A DNA stretch of 64,000 nt from Eucalyptus grandis (GCF_016545825.1 NC_052619.1:36123803-36187802), one strand, 5' to 3'. Shown: positions 45,590 to 58,135, counted from the first letter of the stretch. Notes: generated from the letters alone by a model not told the origin. Made by a program: numbers and translations.

Positions 45590-45815
45590 TTTCAATTTGT
45601 GGTTTTTTGTGTTATTAATTCAATTTTGTGAAAACTAACAAAGGATTAATTTTTCACAAATATACTAATTTGGGATTTTGGTGGTCAAAAAATTAGCTTA
45701 GGTTAAATTTTTCATAGGTATACCAATTTTGAGGTTTTTTTTTGTGATAAAAAAATTAGTTTAGAATAAATTTGTCACATACGAACTAGTTTTAGGTGTT
45801 TTGTGATATTAACAC

Positions 45816-48704
45816 CTATAGATAAGTATTGACATATGTGGATCTATATAAAATAACTTACACTTTCATGACATTTTAGAAGTAATAATCGTAGATGATC
45901 ATTATTGATTCACCATCATAGTTGACCTACATTAGTCAATGTCTTATTGTTAGATTAGTCTCAAAATCCTCCTGAAACATGTTTTATACAAGTCTTTAAG
46001 CTCATTTCATAATTTGAAACCCAAATATGATTTATGAGAGTTCGGATGAGTACTAATAGTGAACTCTATTAATCCTATAGACACCTCATTTTTTTCCTTT
46101 GACTTTTCAAGTTTGGCAACTTTGATGCGAGGTCAAACTTTATCAAAAACCTAGAGATAGTACAATTGGATAATATTCATTGTGATCTTTCAAATAGCAT
46201 ACAATTTTCCCCAATCTGATTGTCAGAACATGAAATATCACATCTTTTGATTTGAGACATCCAATCTTGATGATGTTGGCAGAATTCGTGATTTTCATAA
46301 TTGAAGTTCGTTAGATTCACAAGTCACAAACTTTCCAAACTATTAAGAATTGGGCCAACTAGTTTAAAAACAAGAGAGAAATCATGATTCAAAATTTTGG
46401 TTAAATTATCTTAAGAACAATTACAAAATAACAAATTAAGATTAAGACGGATTGAAAAAGATTATAAAAGAAAAGCAGCTAGTTTGAGACAAAACTTCGG
46501 AATTTAATCGAAGCTTTGAGAGGGAGAATAAACTCAAAAGGAACTATGATCACATCAACCATATCAATTATTGACTCTTGAAACCTTGTTTTGAGTTATT
46601 GACGACTGAGCAGAGTTCGGTGGCCAAGTCATCAAAACATAGCTTGGGCATGTGTTTAAAAATCTAATGTTGAAAATGTGATTTGAACATATATTTGGAA
46701 ACTAAGTGTTGCAAGCTTTTCAAAGTCATGAGAATTGTGTGAATCTGACATTAAACAACAGAGATATACTCTAGATAATAATATGCAAAATTGGATGACA
46801 AAGTACCACATCAAAGTTTTTTATTAATGTGGCTCAAGGTGAACTGGGTCATGCCCAATGAAACAAATTTAAAGGTGCATTTGTTTTGGGGGAAACTCCA
46901 TAATAAAGGAAAATGCTTTACATATTTTCCAAGAAAATAGTTAGTTTTACTTTGTTTAGTGATAGTGACGGAAATCATTTTCTAATGTTTGGATCTTATT
47001 TGAAAAATGATATCAAACTATTTAGGAAAACACATCTCAACTAGGGAATAGCTTAATGGTTGAGATATGCCCTATATTTTTCCATTTTCTTTTCTTCTTT
47101 TTGGCTTTTGTTATGTTCCCTCTTGTTCTCCACCTTGAGCCGGGCCACGAAGAACCACCACTCACCCACCGTCACTTTGTCGCCCGAATTCGCCGTCATG
47201 ATCCCTCGCCATTCTACCTCCATCCACCTTCAACACCAGCCACTTGTCCAATGTAGTCATCATTGTGTCCCTCTCGGTCTCTATGCACATGTAGACTAAG
47301 GTACTAGCTTTGTAGGCTAATTGCCAGCAGTGTACTAATTGGCAATTTGACCAAGTCAAAGAAGGGGGTGGTGAAAAGAAAAAAAAGAAAAAGAAAAAGT
47401 TAACTACTTAGTAAAAGAGGTACGGGACGTTAGGCTAAAATAGAAAAGGCCGAGACACGCATTGAAAGAAAAGGGGGAGAAGAAGGGATAGGAAAAAGAA
47501 AAGAGAAAGGAAAAAGTTAGTGCATAAACAACTCGAGGACCTCAGTAAGTCGAATTTATTACACATCGCAGGTGGTCACACCCTTCATTCATCCAATTGG
47601 AGTAGTATTCCAAATTAGGGCGTAAATTCAAAGTTTTGTGAAAATTAGGTTGCGAAATCCAATTTTTGAGTTGCTAAACTAGGGGATTTTATGGAAATTG
47701 TGGATTATAGTATTGTGGAGCTGTGAAGTTTGACAAGAGCTGGTTTAGAGCAACAATTTGGTTAAAGTGAGAATTTTAGGGCTTCGCATGTGAATTATGC
47801 ATTGTATTTATGTTTGAATAATTGTTTTTAGTAAGCAATTATGTTGGTGCATAAGAGTTATTTTGTTAGCATTTAACTATAGTTTGGTGATTTGTAATTG
47901 TTGTAGTATTTTACTGAGTTTTGACATAAATTCTCATTTAACTGATAAGATTACAATATCATTAGCTCCTTTAGCTGCATGTTATTTAGCTTGAGCATTC
48001 CCAAGTGATTGGTGCTATTTTTTTTTTTTTTTTTTTTTTTTGAGTTTGTAAACTCATATTTTGTAAAATGAAAAGTATGAGACATATTATGTGCAAATTG
48101 TGATTTGGCTAAAAAGTCAAAGTGATTTTGTTGTATATTTGATGCATAATTTCAGATTGAGCATTTACACCCTAATATTATTTGAAATTGTTCAAGAAGT
48201 GTTTACGAAATAAATTGCAAAAGGCATTATGATGGATGAGTTGAGCTGCGAAAGATTGTATACTTTGTTTTATAAATTGATTTATGATCAGGATGTTTTT
48301 GTGGTTGGTGTCGATGCGTAATATCACTATGAGTTAGTTGAGGGGCTTACGATTATGCATACTAGTTTAAGATATGTTTGTGGGCCAGCCACTGGCAATA
48401 TAAATGGTGACCTTGCCAAGAGCGGAGCTTGGTCGCTTTATTACTAGGAGTTGTGTGTGATCACAGTTAGATTTTTGAGCAAGAGATTGACCAATGGAAT
48501 TAATCATTATCGTGTGATTTTAATAAAATAGTTCAATGAACTGGACCATTAATATTTGTTTTAATGTTATTGTGAAATTGATATTTTTGCTATAAATATA
48601 GCTATGTTGAAGCATATATAATTTTTTCAGCTCTTATAAGTTCACTATATCCTAAAATTTGGTGTGATTTATGTTTTTATGTCTTAAATATGCATAATGG
48701 ATGC
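45816..48704. other. Duplicated intergenic DNA in copy 2
   Basis: Counterpart of 20842-23185. About 580 bp (46197-46780) has no equivalent in copy 1. The T-run at 48018-48041 is only about 7 T in copy 1. No gene is recognised; the frames at 47056-47299 coincide with a CT- and proline-codon-rich stretch and are not kept in copy 1. Confidence 0.4.
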
Positions 48705-49009
48705 TCAATTTGCTTAGAAGAGGTATATAATACTCACTGAGCTATGGTTGCTCACTCCCTTCCTTCAATCTTTTTAAGTTTCTCAGTTAGTGGCCAATAG
48801 AATGAGAGCAATATCGCAAGTGCTTTTGGGAATTGGATCTTTTAATATGGTTTAAGGCTGCATCCTTCCAACAGAAGGATGACCATTTTAGTATTATTTA
48901 GGGTGTAACTTTTTTTTATATCAAAGCCTAGGTTGCGGGCTCAGATTTAATGGGACGTTGTAAGATTGTGTGTTAATCTGTAGCATGTTGGTTTTTGTTA
49001 AGTACTAGG

Positions 49010-49231
49010 ATGTATGTCTCATTTAGGGTCAATGCGCATGCCGTGATGCTTAAGGGTGTGGAAGACCTTGCAAATACTATAAATGTCATTGGTGGCTCAA
49101 AGGGTCTTAATGTGATGATTGAGCAAAGTTCTAGTGCATCAAAGATGGCAAAGGATAGTGTTACCATAGCAAAAATTGTTGAGTTTAGGGGTAGAATTAA
49201 AAATATTAACATTAGTCTTGTAAAGCAAGTT
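49010..49231 (+). pseudogene. Mitochondrial chaperonin CPN60 (HSP60) fragment
   Basis: The frame 'FRVNAHAVMLKGVEDLANTI' and onward to 'ISLVKQV' aligns with the N-terminal equatorial domain of mitochondrial CPN60, the GroEL-type folding chamber subunit. Eroded motifs: 'GPKGRNV' reads GSKGLNV, and 'KDGVTVAK' reads KDSVTIAK. Homology covers about 74 residues of a protein near 575 and stops before the catalytic 'GDGTTT' block, after which the frame diverges ('EGELESKVIGEF'). No introns lie inside the fragment. It cannot make a chaperonin. Copy 1 lacks it, so it arrived after the 22-kb duplication or was lost from copy 1. Confidence 0.8.
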
Positions 49232-49259
49232 GAAGGAGAGCTAGAATCAAAAGTGATCG

Positions 49260-49499
49260 GTGAATTTGGATTGGCTCCTGAAATTAGGAATGGAGGAAGC
49301 CTTAAAAAGAAAAAAGAACAAACCGTTCCGTTGGGAGTTTGATCATAGAAAAGTTGTAGAGAGTGAGGGTAGAGCTAAGGCTGCTAAAGAAGACATGGAA
49401 GTTTTGGTAGATGGATGCCCAGAATGCTTTCACACACTAAGAGAAATGTCACTTGGGAGCTCGATGAGGAGGCAAGATGCAATACGTTCATTTATGTGA
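49260..49499 (+). pseudogene. Unrecognised coding-like fragment next to the CPN60 fragment
   Basis: A 79-codon frame with balanced composition: 'LDWLLKLGMEEALKRKKNKP', then 'RAKAAKEDMEVLVDGCPECF', 'HTLREMSLGSSMRRQDAIRSFM' and a TGA stop. It overlaps the tail of the CPN60-containing frame in another phase. The mix of charged and hydrophobic residues and a CPEC motif look like real protein, not intergenic translation. The source gene is unknown to me. Confidence 0.4.
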
Positions 49500-49600
49500 C
49501 GGTCAATGTAAATGCAAATTTCGACAGTGAAATTTATTTTTAATTGGCCTTTTTTTTTTTTATAATTCTAGTTATGTGATTTCAAGGCATAGTAATATTA

Positions 49601-50748
49601 TTACCATGTCAGATTTTTCTGCAAGCTAAATTGTCAAAGTCACTTAAGTGATTATTTCTTAGAATTTGCTATGGTTAGGCGATCATCTAAAAAAAAATTA
49701 TAACAAAATTGGCATTGTATAATAATTTCAACACCAACGCCATCGTTATTTCCTAGCTAAGCCAATCCATGGATTATGGAAAACGCTATACATTAAATTA
49801 AATATTGTCATTGGACGAAATCTTATGGCGGGCCCTTCTTGCAGGGGCTGCGGAGCAACTTGCACTCTGTGTCTCTGACCGCTGCCGTGAATTACCGGAG
49901 CAAAGCAAGCCAATCTTGCCAGAACAGACCGGAGAAATTTTGAGTAAATACGAAATGATGGGAGACTCAGCGCAGAAGCTACTTGGACACCGATGCCAAC
50001 GTCCAGCTGCATTCAATTCAGTCACATTCAATCGGATTTCACCCTCATCTTATCTTTTCTTCTGGAAAAAGGCCTCCTCGTCTAGAGGGTCTATGTCCCG
50101 CTTTGAAGACTTCTGTACTTTGGGTTGAGACAAACCATAGGCAAAAGAGTCGTACCATGAGTCAAAATTAGGCACGTACGAAGATGCGGTGGGTTCTAGC
50201 GGGGTCCTATGATAAGAATTTTACAGGAATATACGTAACATCTGCTATAAAAAAAAAAAAAAAAAAAAAGGAACCCCATCTCATTTTTTAAATATTTTTT
50301 TTTAAATTTTTTTCCCACGACTTGGTCCTGTCGGCTGCCTAATTTTCTGTCGTGTTCTATTAGCTAGTGTCGGCACTCCCTATTCCATAATCGGAATTGG
50401 GTAGGGCAGTCATCTCTTGCTCGGTGTCAAACTGCCAGAATCGACATTCAAAGATCCAATTCAATCCGCGTGAATGTTTTTGCGTTCATAGATGAGAGGA
50501 AATTTCTAGGAAAAACTACGTGATTGTTGACCTTTCTATTAATTAAACTAGATATCGGATAATGTCTAATTTTTTAGTTAACCAAATCACTTGAGTTCTC
50601 CCTTTTCCTTAAGTGAAGATATCAACATTCGGTCGGGACTAGTCAGGGTTTCAATAGCATGATCCTAATTGGTCATCGTTGAGTTTTGAGATGATCAAAT
50701 CTGAAAATTTCATTAAGGAAAAACACTCTTGACTTCGAAAATGCTTTA
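49601..50748. other. Duplicated intergenic DNA in copy 2, with hAT empty site
   Basis: Collinear with 24290-24707 and 25747-26475 of copy 1. The uninterrupted 'gatttcac' at 50035-50042 is the pre-insertion site of hAT element A. The open frames here are not conserved in copy 1. Confidence 0.5.
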
Positions 50749-51670
50749 GGGTCTGTTCGTTTCGCGGAAAATGACTTCCGGGAAAATATTTTCCAGATTT
50801 TCCAATATTCGTTTCACGGAAAACGAACTAGTCAAGGAAAATTTTTTCCATCATTGGAAAAAACAACCTTTAAAGTGAGGAAAACGTTTTCCACTTATTC
50901 TTTGGCGGTGGGCGATCGGCCACGGCGGTGGGCGGCGACCGGCCACGGCGGCGTGGCCGGCCGACCGGCCACAAGCCAACGACCGGAGACCTCGCCGGCC
51001 TTGCCCCGGGCCGGTGAGGCGGAGCTCGCCGGCTTGGGTGGAGCTCGTGGCTTGCTAGATCCGGCGAGCCGGGTGGGGCTCGGGCCTCGCCCGAGCTCCC
51101 GTGAGCTTCGCCGGCTCGCGAGCCACAAGCTTGCCGGATCTGGGTGGCGAGCTCGTGCTCCCGATCCAGGTGAGCCCGAGCTCCGCCGCTAGATACGGCG
51201 AGCTTGCGGCTCACTAGAGCCCGGCGAAGCTTGCGGCAAGCTTGGTCGAGATCGGCCAAGCCTCGAGCTCGAGATCCGGCCACTGGTTTGGTTGGTCGCC
51301 GAGTAGCCGGCCATTGTCGGGCAGAAGGAGGCGGCGGTGGCGTAAGGAGGAGGAAGGAGGAGGAAGGAAAAGAAAAAGAAAAAGAAAAAGAAATAATAAA
51401 TAATAAAAATTTCGATTTTTTAAATAATTAATAATTCATTTTTAAAAATATAAAATATAAAATTAATTTTTGGTCAATTAAAAATAATAAAATTCAATTT
51501 TTAATAATTTTTCCCAAACAATTAAATGAGCTAACGAACGGTGGAAAATATTTTCCACTCAAATTTTAGGTTTTGGTCGAATACCAGAAAATAGAGTTAT
51601 TTTTCTGGAAAATGACTTTCAGGAAAATATTTTCCATAAACATGATATTTTCCGTGAAACGAACGGACCC
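50749..51670. mobile_element. PIF/Harbinger-like element (922 bp), copy 2 only
   Basis: Ends GGGTCTGTTCGTTTCGCGGA and ...CGTGAAACGAACGGACCC are inverted copies. The element is preceded by TTA (50746-50748) and followed by TAA (51671-51673), close to a 3-bp Harbinger duplication with one change. Sub-terminal 'ggaaaatattttcca' blocks occur at both ends. The core (about 50905-51330) is GC-rich 'gccggcgag' sequence. Copy 1 shows the uninterrupted site at about 26471-26481 ('tctttagagagg'). No transposase is encoded; frames up to 137 codons in the core are artefacts. Confidence 0.8.
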
Positions 51671-53358
51671 TAAAGGGGTTTAAATGGACTTAGTTTGATA
51701 AGATCATTGCAAGATAATACAAACATTCCCACATCAAAGTATGAGTACTAACCGTCTTGACTCTCGACTCGGCATGAATTTAAAACTAAATGGAATGCAT
51801 AGGACTCGAGTAACAAATGGAGGTACTAAAATACTCCTCCATTTTCCTGATTGGCAACTTAAAATTTTCAACATCATTTTCGCTACAAGACTCTAAATTA
51901 TGTGAAAATGAAATCATTCAAACCTAGATCTATAGCACATTCTCACGAATAGTAATGACCAGATCGAAGCACAAAACCCTCTCAAGTATCTTTCTAGACC
52001 CCTACAATTCTGCCGGTAGATAAGCTCTTAATTTTTTTTTTAAGCACCTTTCCATTGATTACTAAGTAAACCTTAACTCTCTTGAGATAATCCTTCATCA
52101 ATTAGTCGCCGTGTGAATTTGAACCTATCTCAAACTCAATAAGGATTTCTAAATACAGTCTCAAGCTCATCTTCATTACGTTCATAGAACACGACCACAT
52201 TGACAATAATAAATTTATGAGTATTGGATTTAATTATTATTACTATGCAACAATAAATAACATACTCACCTGAATAACCTAATTTATTTTATACAATTTC
52301 TCTATAGTAATATGTTTAGCCAGGTCTGGATTTTTTTTCTTTTAGAAAAAAAAAAGAAAAAAAAAAGAATCGTGAACAAATCTTGCAATAAAAGATCTGA
52401 GGTAATATTATCGATAATCTTAATAAGGTTTGAGCGGGCTAAGAATCTAATTAAACCCAACTTGCTACCGTCCTTGAGACCACTGGATTAGCACATTATT
52501 CTTTTCACCACCCATTATAGAAGTGTTGAGGTGCGTGTGTTAAACAAATCCAACATTGAGGAATGGACGTGATTTAACACAGTTAATTTATTACAGTCGA
52601 CTTATAATACATTAATTTAAGTTTTGAAGAAATATGTGTTCAATTAGATCTGTCAGTGAGCTCGAATTAGGCTCTATCTTGATGATTTCTATCGTATAAG
52701 ATACGACGCTTCTTCCACATTGAGTTGAGTTGAAGTTCTGATTCATATACGCACTCTATATATAGGTCTCTCCCAAAATGAAATTCGCAAGACGGGCATT
52801 CTTGTTCACTTCAAAGAAAATATAGTCCTCAAGAAAAAAAAAATTTGCATGATCTACAGATCCGGTAAATCAAGCTTGTCTTCACAGTTGATCGCGTGGG
52901 CTCTATAGTAGGACTCAAATAATTAATTGTTACGCGATAATTTATCCCTTGTTGATAACCGATCAATGATGGTTCTGTAGTTTGTTAATAACCTTTTATT
53001 TTCAAAACGTGAGTCCAGGTTTTTCAAAACTCCGATTCGTCATTTTCATTTGTCATTTTCTTAATTTCCATCTTAGCTTATACATTAGTTGGGTGAAGAA
53101 AATGAAGATGGGGAAAATGAAATATGAAGAAAAAAGAACTGAAAAGATAATGGGCGATTGAGGAAATTAAATCTTGCAATTTGTTCTTTATTTTTATCAG
53201 AGAAAATATTTGGTACTCCTAAGATCGGGGATGGGAAAAAGTAAAAAAAAAAAAAATTTGTCATAAATCTATCGCATTATATGGTACTTTCCCTAAAATA
53301 ATTTGTTTGTATTCCAAGAGATTTTACGAGTATCAATTTGAAAAAAAAAAAATGAATC
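51671..53358. other. Duplicated intergenic DNA in copy 2
   Basis: Counterpart of 26476-27921, plus about 240 bp (51741-51980) absent from copy 1. AT-rich, stops in all frames, nothing recognised. Confidence 0.4.
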
Positions 53359-53403
53359 CTCCATTGGATCTACTTCTTAATTAAGAAGTAGATCTTGATG
53401 GAG
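53359..53403. other. Near-perfect palindrome, copy 2 counterpart of the hairpin
   Basis: 53359-53380 is followed directly by its near-exact reverse complement (53381-53403) with no loop; one base differs and one is extra. In copy 1 an 11-base loop separates the arms (27922-27980). Confidence 0.8.
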
Positions 53404-54881
53404 AGGATGGCCAAAAGACAACTAGATAAATCTTTGAATATTCATAACATATTTTATTAACTCCATTATGGTAGATATGACGCGACTCAAAAGTAAAGTG
53501 CTGGGAATACTATAAAATTGTTAATTAAATATTTGTTATTATTTTTGTTACCGACCTTGCCATCAGCAGGCCAATCATGCTGATCAGAGAACCAGTTGTA
53601 TTAGAATCATTCCTCATCTTGACCCCTCCATTTTTTTTGCTGGTAGATATTATCAACACTTTCTTGACTTTTAAGCACTCCTGCTTTTTTGGTGAAATGA
53701 CCTGAAAGGCTTGTTTAATTCCCGAGTGGGCGTGACTTGTGAGTGACCTATGAAACTCACGATCCCAGAAAACAATGTGCTAGTGGCACATTGAAAAGGA
53801 GATTTTGAAGAATCAAAGGTCCACATCTCTCATATAGATGGCATCCTAATCCTTTGAGAATGGCTTAGTTTCCCACTCTTAGAGCTTGAAAAAGCCCTAG
53901 AATAGTGATATGATGTCACTAACTAATCAACAAGGGCGACAGCCCATCCAAGACAGGAAAATACAAACTCATCTCGTCATTATAACCCGTACATCCATTA
54001 ATGAGTTCTTTGCTTTCATATTTAATCGGGTGTTGTATATTGAATGTATCAGCCAATACTTTTAATGGTACAAGAAATCCATTTGGAGCAAGTTCATTTT
54101 ATTTTCATTTTTTATCATACGCAAATGTCGCGGTCTTTATGATTTTAATTTGATGTGAGATACGTAAAACTTATCAAAAGAATACATGTATGGTATGTAA
54201 GGATTAGATCATTTTATCTGTCACTCTTTCAAGTTTAAGTAAATGCATTGTATCTCTAACACTATTATATGATAGCTTTGGATTCTACATTCTATTCTTA
54301 TCCAAAACGGATTTGGGGAACACTAAACGGGAACTTACTCAATTTCTCCTAGTGGCATCTTATACCAAAAATGGAGTAACAACTTTTAATTATTTTAATC
54401 GACTGGGCAACTCATGTTACTATTGAGTGATATTTTTTAACTAACATTTATTTACTAAATTATACTTGCATTTTTTTATGGAAAAAGAAACAGATCATAC
54501 ACCGCCCGTATAGAAACAATTCTACTCCTGCGACTTCATACACCATTAAGCAGAAAAAGAAGACTTTGACAGTTTCGTTTTTGGATTTTTTTAGGTCCGA
54601 CGTCGGCATAAAAATAAGCCACGCACTCACTGTCGGGCAGTCGACATGAGGAAATACTCGCCTCGCAGACTAACTACAAAACACGTCACTCACCCAGTGA
54701 TGAATAATTGACCCTTTTGTTATTTCTTCTTGTTTTTTGTCACTTGGGCTGCTAAAAAATCACATGGTTGGATCGTTGTGGCTATGATATCTTCGGAAAC
54801 GACAGAGATTATGAAAAATAATTCAGAGGCTGCGTGCACGTAGAAAAAAAAAAAAAAAAAAAACCCCTTCTGCCGACAATC

Positions 54882-54928
<47 letters not shown>

Positions 54929-55377
54929 GAGACGTCGAGACGCTTCTCTTTCCGCTTTTTCATGAAAAAGACAGCGACCTTGTCATGGTGTATTGTCAAT
55001 AGAAATACTGCTAAAGCTGCGATAATTCTAACAACAGACAATTTCGAAGGATACGTGCATAGATTTTGCTTGCACCTAAAAGAAATTGCCAAAATGGTAA
55101 AAGTGATTTCGGAAATTCATTTGGTTTTTTTTTTCGGTTAGAAAAGAACTCATTTATTCACTTTAATGGACATTTATACCTCGGATATTGAAGATTATAA
55201 TATAATTTCTCTGGATCTCATGGATCGATCTCTCTTCTTCTTCTTTTTTTCTTAATGATGTTAAATCGATCTATAGTTGCCACTTTTCTTTTAATTTTTG
55301 TTTGCCTTCTACAGGGCTAGTAGAATCACACCTGCGGTGTATAGGTATGATTTTTCTGACTATTTAATAAGAAAATG
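53404..55377. other. Duplicated intergenic DNA in copy 2
   Basis: Counterpart of 27981-29872, including the 41-bp (AG)n at 54885-54925 and an A-run at 54844-54863. No gene is recognised. Confidence 0.4.
54885..54925. repeat. (AG)n microsatellite, copy 2
   Basis: About 20 AG units, twice the length of the copy 1 tract. It creates a meaningless Leu-Ser frame on the minus strand. Confidence 0.95.
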
Positions 55378-58135
55378 CTACAAATTGCTATACAAAAAGA
55401 AAATAATCTGATAAGATTATTGATTGATCTCCGCATTACTAAGAAATGATGACTTGAACTTTTACAGCTTTTGTCAATCTTTATCCTGAATGAACCTGAC
55501 ACGTGATGGTATAAAATATGCCTATATCCATAGAAACTTGCACAATAAATCCTAAATGCTATATATAGAATCAGTCGACTCCTAAACTCTTCAATTAATT
55601 TAATTGAGTCCTAAAACTTAACTAGTAAGCTTGCAATCAATCTAAAACCTATCAATTAGTTCAAATAAGTTATAAACATTTAATAAAAGATGCATTTATG
55701 TTGTAAAATTATGTTAAGAAGTGCTAATTAAGGTTGTTATGTAGGCAATTTTTAAGTGATAATAGGCAATTTTAGGTACCATTAATCAAAATGACTTGAT
55801 TGCACCTTTTGAAATGGTTTGGAAAAATTGCCTAAAAAGTCTTAAACTTATTTTACAGCAGTCAATTTAATTATAAACTTTTCAATTTTACCAATATATT
55901 TCTAATCATTTTGATGATTTGTTAATTTAATCAAACCCTTTAACAAATTACCAATGTAGTTCTTCAAGCAAATTTTGCTCAAAATCACTGATGTGGTTGT
56001 AAAGTTAATGTTAGTCATCTTTCATGGCATAGCAAGTGTTGATGTATATGGTTTTTGTAATTTTTATAAAAAAATTCTGATCTTTTCCTTTTTTTACCTT
56101 TTCTTGCTTTTTTTCACTTGCTTTTTACACAATGCCGATGAGGGCCGCTAACCATTGGGTGATGCCCTCGCTCAGATTCAGCGAGGGCCACGACCCTTGA
56201 CCACAATCAGCAAGAGTTTCATGGTCCTCTCCCTAGGGCCTCGCTTAGTCACTAGCCTCACTTAGTGGCTTGCAGCCCCACCTAAAAAGAAGAAAAAAAA
56301 ATAAAAGAAAGAAGAAAAAATTGGAATTTTTTAATAAAAAATTTAGAATAATTGTCCACCTAAGTGTCGATCGTGCTACGCAAGTTGGTTGACATTAGCT
56401 AGATCTCTATATTAGTAATTTCTAATCAAAATTAGCTAGAATGATTATATTGACAAGCCATTAAAAGATTTATGACTAAATTGACAAATAATTAAAAGGT
56501 TTATGACTAAATTAGTCGTTATAGAAGAAGTTTGAGACTTTTTAAACAAATTTTCCAATAAAAGGTTTAGGAAGTAATTTTTTTAACTCTGACCTTTAGG
56601 AAAGGTTTAGGAATTAGTTGAATCAATAATATTCTAGAATTCCAATGCACATTTCCCCCCATATCTACAATGTTATTCCTCACAAATTAAGGGGAAGAAC
56701 ACTTTGCCCACTAAAACAAATGCCGTGCCTCGCTGGAACTAGTAACGAAAGTCAAAATTGGGTTCCACCTGGCACCAACCATGTGTCTCCTCTCGTTTCA
56801 AAAGTTAGACAAAAGAAGGTGATTCCAATAATAATGCAAGCTAAAAAGCCTAATCTTTAGGCCTACCGTTACATAACCAACATTGTTTCTATCAGTGATT
56901 AATGCCACAGTGTCATAGCATTAAGGTTACATTATTTAATTATCCATTACGCCACTTTTGGTATGTCGGTATGTGACGATATAGTGCTTTAATGCACGTA
57001 ATGTAGACTAGGGTCTCAATTTCTAACATTAAATAAAGGGATGTCACCAACATGGCAGGGTACAAAAAATTTAATTGAAAGGGATTTGATTGTAACATTA
57101 ATCTTGAAATTAGGGAAATTATCATGAAAAATTATAAACCATTTATACTAATATCAGTTTAGTTATAAACTTTTTAATTTGACAAATTTAGTTATCAATA
57201 TTTTGACAATTTTCTGTATAGTCCTTCCAGCAGTTTTGGCTAGGAATGCTGATGTGCATGCCAAGCATCTCATGTGGCATGACCAATGCTAATGTGAACT
57301 TTTGTTACCAAATAAGATTATCAATTGATCTTCGCATTACTAAGCAATGCTGGCATAATCTTATCATATATGAACTAAACACATGATGGGATTAGATATG
57401 TCTATATCATAGAATATTGCACAATAAGTCCTAAATTTACATGAAGAATGTAATCAAGTCCTAAACTTTTGAATTATTTTAGTCAAGTCCTAGACCTTTA
57501 CTAACAAGCTTATAATTGAGTCTTAAACCTATTGATTAGTTCAATTTGGTCATAACGTTTAAAGAAAGATTAAAGTAAGTCATAAAATTTATGTTGAGAT
57601 TGTTATGTATGCAATATAGGTAACATTCGCTCGTACCTTTTGAAAAAGGTTTAGAGCTTAATTGAATTAATATTAAAAGGCTTATGACTCATTGATTCCT
57701 TGTGTAGAGTTTAGAATTTGCAGTGCACTTTTTCCTTCGTACCCCCAATCTTATTCCTCACAAATTAAGGAACAAAACACTTTTACCCACTAAAATAAAT
57801 GCTGTGCCTAACTGGAAATAGGAAGGAAAGTCAATACTAGGCTCCACCATGCACCAAGCATATGGTCTTCTCTCTTTTCAAAAGTTCTAAAAGAAAATGA
57901 TACTAAAAATAATGCAAACTAAAAAGTCTAATCTCTAGGCCTACCGTTACATAACCAACATTGTTTATAGCGGGGATTAATGCCACAGTGTCTTTGCATT
58001 AAGGTCACATAAGTTGTCATATCCATAGAAAAAGTAAGGTTGCGCCATTTTTGGTTAGTCGATACCTAATAATATGATGCTTTAATGCATGGCATGAGGA
58101 TTTGATTGAAAGAGATAACACATATCAAAATTGAC
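55378..58135. repeat. Nested older tandem duplication in copy 2 (units a' and b')
   Basis: Units at about 55378-57120 and 57300-58135 correspond to units a and b of copy 1. Unit a' retains the foldback at about 55816-56557, while b' lacks it. Neither the hAT B nor the Mutator-like insertion of copy 1 is present: 'cgaaagtcaaaattg' at about 56748 and 'cataagttgtcatatcc' at about 58010 are uninterrupted. Confidence 0.7.
55816..56557. mobile_element. Foldback element, copy 2 counterpart of 30363-31371
   Basis: Begins 'ggaaaaattgcctaaaaagtc' (trimmed here to the recognisable end) and closes with 'gactttttaaacaaattttcc', with ggttt-type flanks on both sides. The GC-rich centre (56130-56285) is shorter than in copy 1. 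Its presence in both copies means it is older than the 22-kb duplication. Confidence 0.6.

Larger units (their letters stand above)
42056..45815. mobile_element. Composite insertion specific to copy 2
   Basis: Copy 1 runs uninterrupted through the equivalent point (about 20842), so about 3.7 kb was added here. The outer ends look like a foldback element: 'gatacacgaaaatttccaaa' at the left resembles the reverse complement of '...cctaaaacta' and 'gtgatattaacacc' at the right, each followed by a 'gtgacaaa' block. Inside lies a retroelement-like unit with two direct repeats (about 42655-43233 and 45010-45589) around a gag-like frame. It is best read as a retroelement nested in a foldback element. 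Confidence 0.55.
48705..49600 (+). mobile_element. Copy-2-specific segment with captured gene fragments
   Basis: This about 900-bp stretch replaces unrelated sequence in copy 1. It carries a chaperonin fragment (49010-49231) and, right after it, a second open frame (49260-49499) ending 'DAIRSFM' whose family I do not recognise. Two unrelated coding fragments side by side suggest capture by a Helitron or Pack-type DNA transposon, but I could not find diagnostic ends. Confidence 0.4.

Noticed and set aside
50854..51431. Frames of up to 137 codons on both strands
   Set aside because: GC-rich core of the copy 2 Harbinger-like element, same reasoning.
54823..55092. 89-codon minus-strand frame
   Set aside because: Leu-Ser repeats come from the (AG)n microsatellite and the adjacent A-run.
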